From positions 62,001 to 126,000 of the forward strand of contig VIIQ02000739.1 of assembly GCA_007449985.2 (NCBI GenBank): 64,000 nucleotides of DNA, read 5' to 3'. The notes below the pieces were generated by a model that saw only the letters and a program-made list of their open reading frames with translations, was not told the origin of the DNA and searched no databases. The DNA comes from Desmodesmus armatus. Lineage: Eukaryota; Chlorophyta; Chlorophyceae; Sphaeropleales; Scenedesmaceae. The stretch's first letter is position 1. The number at the start of each line of letters is the position of its first letter. Below, one piece after another: positions 59,301 to 64,000 of the stretch. The position numbers and the translations under genes are program-made.

Positions 59301-59342
59301 CAAGATCGGCATGTTCGAGCATGCTGAGGGTCGCAATCGCAT
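52808..59342 (-). CDS. CBBY: CbbY-type HAD phosphatase (xylulose-1,5-bisphosphatase-like) with alternative last exons
   Basis: Plastid CbbY removes the Rubisco inhibitor xylulose-1,5-bisphosphate (family knowledge). Supported exons: 59146-59040, 58886-58812, 58547-58491, 54956-54797, 54246-54077, 53811-53636, then either 53380-53255 or 52969-52808. HAD motifs are complete: FDCDGVILESEDLH (nucleophile Asp), VCSAATKSS, the Lys in KKKPDPKIYN, and LVVEDSTIGLQAA. CbbY-specific VGGGKPKMRWYF and PPRPGVLQLMDDA are present. The N-terminal part of exon 2 (RRSRATTVVAKA) looks like a transit peptide. A first exon with the start at 59342 (MRLRPSACSNMP) is plausible but its phase does not fit cleanly, so the start is uncertain. 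The two last-exon candidates encode related sequences, each with its own acceptor, the same phase and a stop. The 3.5-kb intron 58490-54957 contains an antisense retroelement. Confidence 0.85.
54197..54367 (-). repeat. Diverged duplicate of the CbbY exon 6 acceptor and start
   Basis: The acceptor and first ~50 bases of the exon starting at 54246 (coding SGEVPPRPGVLQLMDDAR) recur 117 bases upstream in the gene, starting near 54363. There they encode SGEVVPHLGVLQLIDDAR and then hit a stop. The copy keeps its CAG acceptor. Confidence 0.8.
55095..55106 (+). repeat. Target-site duplication, left copy (12 bp)
   Basis: ATAAGATGAGGT occurs exactly here and at 58396-58407, flanking the retroelement on both sides, as expected for a target-site duplication. 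Confidence 0.8.
55107..58395 (+). mobile_element. 5'-truncated Penelope-like retroelement inserted antisense in a CbbY intron
   Basis: A 3,289-base insertion is bounded by a 12-base direct repeat. It carries one long reverse-transcriptase frame and about 1 kb of 3' sequence. The reading frame is open across the left boundary into the flanking repeat, with no in-frame ATG for the first ~290 bases. The copy is therefore probably truncated within its coding region, typical of target-primed insertion. The 3' part (57373-58395) has no poly(A) tail and contains two GCTGGGGGTGGGG-centred segments near 57675 and 58070. It lies between CbbY exons at 58491 and 54956 and is transcribed in the opposite direction. 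The frame has no stop or frameshift, suggesting recent insertion. Confidence 0.8.
55129..57372 (+). CDS. Reverse transcriptase of a Penelope-like element
   Basis: Copies element RNA into DNA at the insertion site. The frame runs ~748 codons to a TGA at 57370-57372 with no interruption. RT motifs in order: IVTTADKLGNNYVV (N-terminal region shared with Penelope-like and related RTs), DFMRLYTNIPHTPLL (motif A region), FRQTMGIPMGINPAVYMANY (motif B), and ARFVDDF (motif C, the catalytic Asp pair). The YTNIP and GIPMG..P.......LYSYE pattern is that of Penelope-like elements and not of LTR or L1-type RTs. No GIY-YIG endonuclease is visible after the RT. If one was N-terminal, as in the permuted Chlamys/Naiad-type elements known from green algae, it has been lost with the truncated 5' end. 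The N terminus given here is the start of the open frame and not a real start codon. Confidence 0.75.
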   Translation: MQPPQQQALAALGPLCTGFAYQQPLGSKFCNHARFATTLSLAQQADILARTCVCEQRSASLRAQGLIPEGFDHVLTCNPSVLGLVAGSDEGMQYLFAQGYKHRPHSLRMVMSANIRRGIVSDVQRSLVKFLQARGLQPAGYMPWVTAVATALSAVLEGEARFGDGQVVSTSSRPHQADARFQPWEFSYDRALSALHAQFIVTTADKLGNNYVVCCKKMYLQTVLEDLDHSTYYTRMPAGFDVEQALRPQVAALAPRMYDHLDPQAFASTMSDVPYAAGLIKLHKSPYAFRFLACSRINALREPAVWTTALLRALYDDVLGIWQTTVQRVGGVGSDVPPWYISASRQLTKLVARFNSARVSEADFVAGGGWQGADFMRLYTNIPHTPLLTKLDWVVDTAWDRHPSTPVLLVYRDKQVRHEWVASFDHKHSAQGYTWVGTGLQGVRLGKHKQKGACYMFDRAGAKAVLQLLVCNSYVRLGDTVFRQTMGIPMGINPAVYMANYFLYSYEVSFVERLAGLVEAHPPNPDGDTYAEAFFADTSATPAWVGAHVPPHRLGDVARYVWRCFRFTARFVDDFTSGPNRLLPFLWYDSQSIAGGAITGIYPGPEVLELARVPGDIWGYPTLEIRIVSQVVDGRVCSTTHLYDKRRESCYADIPVVGYVHVASAVSARVGPNVLHGQLFRFSTIIMDRSNFVEEAVRCIVNLEKRGHVRSSLFKVLRRFLSHHFDTYGDISVDPLWNDVVAAVRDS
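58396..58407 (+). repeat. Target-site duplication, right copy (12 bp)
   Basis: Exact repeat of ATAAGATGAGGT found at 55095-55106, immediately after the end of the retroelement. Confidence 0.8.
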
Positions 59343-59731
59343 GAGTTGATCAATGTCAAGATATTATTGTCTGGCACGTTCACCTGCTGGCGAAGCAGCG
59401 CCTGTGGAGCAGCGCCATCGATTGCGATCTGCTCTGCTGATGCAGATTGGTCAGAATCGACGATTCAGGCTGCAGCTTGCTTTGATTTGACAAGAGAAAT
59501 GTATGTGAGCCCCCGTTTGGGCACAGGCATATCCCAGATTTGTAGGTTGACAGTGTGATTGACTTGCAGCTGTCAGCAGCCAATGGCTACTAGCCAAACT
59601 TATCCCATGGATCATAGAAGGCGCAGGAAGTGGCGTCACCACAGTTCAAAGCATCAATAGCCCCCACAACCCCCCCCCCCTTTCTCACGCGTCCCCTGTG
59701 ATCACCATACAAACTACCAACACCATCAACA
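59343..59731. other. CbbY upstream region and TMEM115 3' tail
   Basis: Both neighbours are on the minus strand. The region should contain the TMEM115 3' UTR (right part) and the CbbY promoter (left part). A C run lies near 59670. No gene or clear signal is seen. Confidence 0.4.
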
Positions 59732-61945
59732 TCAGGTTGGCTGCGGCATGTCAGGAAGAGAGGTGGCTGCTGCAGCTGCTGCAATGGCTGCTGGTGGGAG
59801 GGGCGGCGCCTCTGCCACCTTCTTCATCTCCAACCGCTCCTCCAAAGCCCTGGCACCACGCTCCCTGCACCAGCACCAACAACCACCACATTAGCAACAT
59901 TAGTCATTACTCATGACTCATGAGGGGGCAGCATGTGCACAACATCATGCAGTCCGCTGGCTTGTGATCACCGCCAGCCCCTGGCACCCCACGGCAGACG
60001 GTAAAGGCAACCAACGGTGCACTGTTTGTATTGGCGAGGTAACTGAGGCATACTCTGCATGACTTCGTGGGCCAACCGGCTACCCCATATGTGTGCCGCT
60101 ATGTGCCCTGAGGCGACTACTCCGTGACCAGCCATGTCTGGAGCAACATGCAACGTGACCGACCGGGGTGCAACCAGCATCTGCTAGCTTACTAAGTAGT
60201 ACGCTCGCAATTGTCCCTGCAGCTGTGGTGGTGCAGCCTGTGCTTCTGCACCAACAGGACAGCAAAGTAGCTGCCTGCGCCCAATAATCTAAACACCAAC
60301 CCCACATGCACCTCGCTGACCGCAGCTGCCCGGCCATCCGCCCCCTCCCAACCATACCTGCGCCTGTTGGCATCAGCTGAGTTGCTGCCCAGCGCCGTTT
60401 GCGCCACAGGAAGCAGCGGCTTCGACTCAGCACTGGCCCCAGCTTGCAAGCGCAGGACTCGCACCAACGCGCCTCCTACTGCGTCTAGTGGCGGGGCCAG
60501 AAAGTCCGGGAAGAAGCTGCTGAATTTGAAATCTTCGCTGGGGTCCCCACAGACCGTCGACTCCGGCTGCTGCTGGAAGAACCGTAGGTACACCCAGCTG
60601 CTGTATGTGCCCAGGTATAGGAACGCCAGGGCTGGCCACTGCCGGACAGCCAGGATGATGACTGTGCTGAGCAAGACATACACACTGGGCACGTACTGCA
60701 ATAGCGGAAAACCAAAGGGGCAAGCTGGAGTCATGGGTTTTGAGGCTGGTGTCATGTTGCATGCAGCTTGACATAGCAATACTGCAGAGACCTCACCACT
60801 GCCAAGCTTGCAGGCTGGCAACTGTTGTACATGTGTTGTGAGGTGTGACTGACACAAATCATCATCAATGTCGTGATGTTACTGTATGTACATGCTTGAT
60901 GCAGGTCATGTGTTTAACAAACAGATGCTGGTGACTCTGTGTCCAACCACGCCCCTCTGCATCCTGCACTGCCACACTCACCCTTGCGCTTAGCCTGATG
61001 GCTCCGCCTAGAATGACCTCCTGCTGAGGCATGATCTGCTTGACTGCAACCAACAGTGCTGCCAGAATGCCGTGAAAGCCGCTGAACTCAGTGTACCTGC
61101 GGTCAAAGTCAAAGCCACAGTCAAGTTGCTGGACTGCTGCGCCGGGTGGACACACATGCCAGAGGTGCCACACTAAACAGAAGTTTGGCTGACTGTCAGG
61201 GTCAGCTGAACAGACTAGAACCAAGCTGCTGTATAGCCGCATGGTGAGGCTGCAACAGCTGCTGCGAACATTCCTGTGCAGTTGATACCGCATGCTTGTA
61301 TCCTGATGTATGCCGACATCTGCTGCACCCCCAGGGGGAACGTTGAGCTGCAAAACAGTCGACTCACAATGTTTTGCCCTTGGCGATCTGGGGTGCCGTC
61401 ATGAAAATAAAGTAAGCCATCACAAATGTGGCGAAACAGCTGCATAGGTCTACCACCAGGATATACTTGAGGAACTCTGTTGAGCCATACACAGGCTCGA
61501 TGACGCGTGCCAACAGCAGGAGGGAGACGATTGCAACCAACACCTGCACAAGCCAACACCCGGTCAGCCACTGCCAGGCTGGTTGGTGACAGTCTGGCGG
61601 ATGCAACGGCGTGCTTGTCTCACCTCAACAATATTGGTGGTCACAAAACCAGCCGTGAGCAGATTCCAGACACATGGCAGCGTCCTGTACTCCAGACACA
61701 AGGCGGTGAGGCAGAGTCCCGCTCCTGCCCCTGAGCCCAGCAGCTAGAGGCTCTGGTGGTTGATGAAATACACATCTTATATCCACTGATTCCAAGCCGC
61801 CTGTAACACACCTGCCAGGTACCAGGCTGAGGTAGGCTCGACTAGAGGGTGCGAAGAAGGCAGCTGCAAACAGCACCAGCAGCACAGCTGCAAGGACTTT
61901 GGAGAGCCGTGTGAAGCGGGGCTGGTCCATGCCCACGGCTCCCAT
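59732..61945 (-). CDS. TMEM115: TMEM115-type rhomboid-like Golgi membrane protein
   Basis: TMEM115 relatives are catalytically dead rhomboid-like proteins of the Golgi that affect Golgi-to-ER retrograde transport and glycosylation (family knowledge). Exons 61945-61812, 61684-61624, 61543-61368, 61096-60982, 60695-60358 and 59864-59732 join in phase to 318 residues with no frame break. Hydrophobic helices are at VLAAVLLVLFAAAFF, VLVAIVSLLLLARVIEP, YILVVDLCSCFATFVMAY, and two more around LAALLVAVKQIMPQ and SVYVLLSTVIILAV. Family landmarks are WNLLTAGFV, RVIEPVYGSTEFL, FSGFHGILAALLVAVKQ, YSSWVYLRFFQ, FSSFFPDFLAPP and the C-terminal helix ARALEERLEMKK. The C terminus is cytosolic and Pro/Ala-rich. 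It is divergent to the coiled-coil gene, 414 bases apart. Confidence 0.9.
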
Positions 61946-62359
61946 ACAGCTGAATCAGAGCTGCAGGATGGACCAGCTACACGTCTGTTGCCAGTGGAAA
62001 GATGTCCTGTGAGATCGGCAGTGGGGGTTTCAACTGTGCCGATCGGACCCTTGAGCAGGGAGAAATTGCCAAACACCACGTCTAGACAACAAAAGCAAAG
62101 CTTCTCTGAGACAGACTGCTTGCATGCTCATCAGTTCAAAAGCTCCAGACAGCTCAGCTGTGTGGCCTGTTCACTTCCTGGATGCAACAGTGATACATAG
62201 GTTGCACATCTCATGCTTTTCCCAGAACATGTGTACCCAGTCTGCACAGTACCTTCAGTGGTCAAGCTTGATGGTGTGAACATTTCGTGACTGCTGCTTT
62301 GGGTGCCGACTCCGACACTATCCTAACTCACAAAATCCATACAATTGAAGCTGCTGAGC
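61946..62359. promoter_or_regulatory. Bidirectional promoter between TMEM115 and the coiled-coil gene
   Basis: 414 bases separate two divergent start codons. The region must contain both promoters and 5' UTRs; no specific element was recognised. Confidence 0.5.
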
Positions 62360-63953
62360 ATGTCGTCCAGCCCGAACAGAACCATGAAGCTGCCACGGCT
62401 CAGGACCAAGGAGGAACTGCTCAAGGTGCGCCATGTTGGAGCATGCATCACTGGGAGCTTCTTAATGGTTGATGGCTGGAGGAACTGTTCCATGACTGAT
62501 CATGCAAAAGGGTATCAGACCCCTGCAGGCTTGTGATCCCAGCTGCTGCTGCTACCAGCACCCTGACACAGGACAGCAGTCAGCACGCACATCTGCAAGA
62601 AACGCTGCCAAGCCGCTCCTTAGCCACTGACTGGCTCTGGTCTGCTACAACACCACCACAGACCTCCCCTGAGCTATTTGGCAAGCTGCTGCTGGGAGAC
62701 GAGATGAGCACAGCCCGCAGCACAGCAGCACCCTCAGCAACACAGCCCAGCAAGTCGCTTAGGCCAGTGCAGTCAGCAGGACGCACATCCATGGGCAGGA
62801 CACCCTCGAGGGCTGGCCAGCTGGGTGCTACATATGACACACCCCGAGGGTTTGGTGATGAGCCCATGTCTATCGATCAGGAGCTTGCGATTGAGCTGGA
62901 GTCAGTGAAGCGGGAAAGGCAGCAGCTGATGGACTCCATAGCACAGGTCAAGGCAGAAGCAGGTGCGCAGGCCAGTATGTATTCACGCCGCAGCTGGCAG
63001 CTGCACGGTGTCTGAGTGGGGCGGGGTTGATAGAAAGAGACGAAACACCATTTTCATCTCAAGAAGATATGCTGGCTGGACAGGGCTGGAGATTGAAGAT
63101 TGCAGTCTGCGATTGGGCAGATGCACCAGCACCAGCATCTGGTGCAGGACTTGGCAGCACATGCACATGCAGTCTTGGCAGCACGGCTGGCATGATGCAG
63201 GCTTGTCGCACGTGCTGACCCCATGCATCAGTCCATACAGGCAACTACTCAGGGATCATGGCTGACACTCAACAGCTGCACATGCAGGCGTCTAAATGTC
63301 CTGCAGTGCACCAAGGAAGTTTCTGGGCGAGTTGAGCACAAGATGTTGACCAAACTGTACTGAGCCCTCGGTCAAGCTGAGCCCTCTGTCTCCCTCCCGC
63401 CCATCTGCATGACCGTCGGATGTGCAGGCACTGCTGGTGGTGAGGCGCAGCAAGCTGACATCACTCAGCTGTTGAAGGAGCTGGAGCTGAAAAAGGCCAA
63501 GCTCAATGAGCTGCGTGGCGAGAGCAGGAAGGCAGAAGCAGACATTGCCAGGTGCAGGGATGACGACACAGACGCGCAGCGGCTGACACCAGATGGCTGC
63601 GTCGTGGAGAACAACTACATACAGGTCAGTCAAACGGCCTGCTTGCCTCTTGGCGAGGCTCTCCATGCCCAATCAACATGCTGTGGTGCCGCTGTCAAGA
63701 GGACCACTATGTTGCAGCAGACACCCTGCATACCAATGCATAGAGCCTGATCGTGTACTTTGTGCCTGGGTTCCACATGCCTCTCTCCCACCATGGCGTG
63801 CTGTGCTGTGCTGCGTTGCTGTGGTGCTTGCAGGGTCTGCATGATGAGATGGCCCAGGTGGATGAGGACTTGCTTGAGGCTGATGCTAAGAACAGGCTGT
63901 ACCAGCTGCTGGGCGAGCGCACCCGGCAGGAGCATATGGCTCTGGATCAGAAG
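62360..63953 (+). CDS. Coiled-coil protein, partial (runs off the right edge)
   Basis: Exons so far: 62360-62425, 62572-62962, 63428-63624 and 63834-63953; the last ends at a GTGCGC donor and the gene continues past 64000. The start is the ATG heading MSSSPNRTMKLPRLR. Exon 2's acceptor was chosen because CACAG at 62571 gives the matching phase; other AGs upstream do not. After a Ser/Thr/Pro-rich N-terminal ~100 residues, heptad-like charged helices begin (LAIELESVKRERQQLMDSI, ELELKKAKLNELRGESRK). The region VENNYIQ, GLHDEMAQVDEDLLEAD and LLGERTRQEHMALDQK looks like a conserved long coiled coil. I do not recognise the family. Such proteins are often ciliary or centriolar in green algae, but nothing here proves it. 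Confidence 0.75.
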
Positions 63954-64000
63954 GTGCGCAGTCTCCATCTGGAATCACAGTATCACAGTCGCCAGCAGCA

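Noticed and set aside
1..64000. Bacterial-type system, CRISPR array, operon or tRNA/rRNA gene
   Set aside because: Gene structure is eukaryotic throughout; no spaced repeat array with unique spacers, no tRNA or rRNA sequence was recognised.

Overview
The window looks like nuclear DNA of a green alga. Nearly every gene is cut into short exons by GT-AG introns. CAG/CTG runs fill coding sequence as poly-Gln, poly-Ala, poly-Ser or poly-Leu. TGTAA, the usual chlorophyte polyadenylation signal, lies downstream of several genes. The protein set (plastid metal ATPase, plastid thioredoxin, CbbY sugar phosphatase) is that of a photosynthetic eukaryote. Base composition and repeat style would suit a sphaeroplealean or chlamydomonadalean alga, but the sequence alone does not name the species.

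Layout, left to right. 1-2249: no gene, probably the 3' tail of the next gene. 2250-10625 (-): HMA1-type P1B metal ATPase of the plastid envelope, 13 exons. 12161-15520 (-): 904-residue Gln/Ala-rich protein with two copies of an unidentified basic motif. 15521-17362: divergent intergenic region. 17363-22612 (+): multi-KH RNA-binding protein. 24488-29496 (+): plastid-targeted-looking protein built from several SpoVS-like repeats. 29497-34315: convergent 3' tails, no recognised gene. 34316-35003 (-): small Ser-rich protein. 35731-37876 (-): TAN1/THUMPD1 tRNA acetylation adaptor. 38165-42140 (+): PEX2 peroxisomal RING ligase. About 43000-46950: an unresolved, repeat-riddled plus-strand locus with a 142-bp satellite. 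47348-48237 (+): thioredoxin. 50455-52250 (-): BTB protein. 52808-59342 (-): CbbY-type HAD phosphatase, with a 5'-truncated Penelope-like retroelement in one intron. 59732-61945 (-): TMEM115 rhomboid-like Golgi protein. 62360 to beyond the right edge (+): coiled-coil protein.

The genes are ordinary unlinked eukaryotic neighbours and not an operon. Functional threads are plastid biology (HMA1, thioredoxin, CbbY and perhaps the SpoVS protein), organelle and membrane maintenance (PEX2, TMEM115) and RNA biology (KH protein, TAN1).

Two things stand out. First, a protein with repeated SpoVS domains, a fold best known as one small bacterial sporulation protein. Second, a recurring pattern in at least four genes: short tandem duplications that straddle an exon-intron junction, leaving a second, diverged copy of an exon end with its splice site. 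In the CbbY gene this may have produced two alternative 3' terminal exons. Several one-base frame breaks sit in G/C homopolymers and look like sequencing deletions.

All exon boundaries were read by eye from splice consensus, reading frame and family similarity; no alignment or RNA evidence was available.
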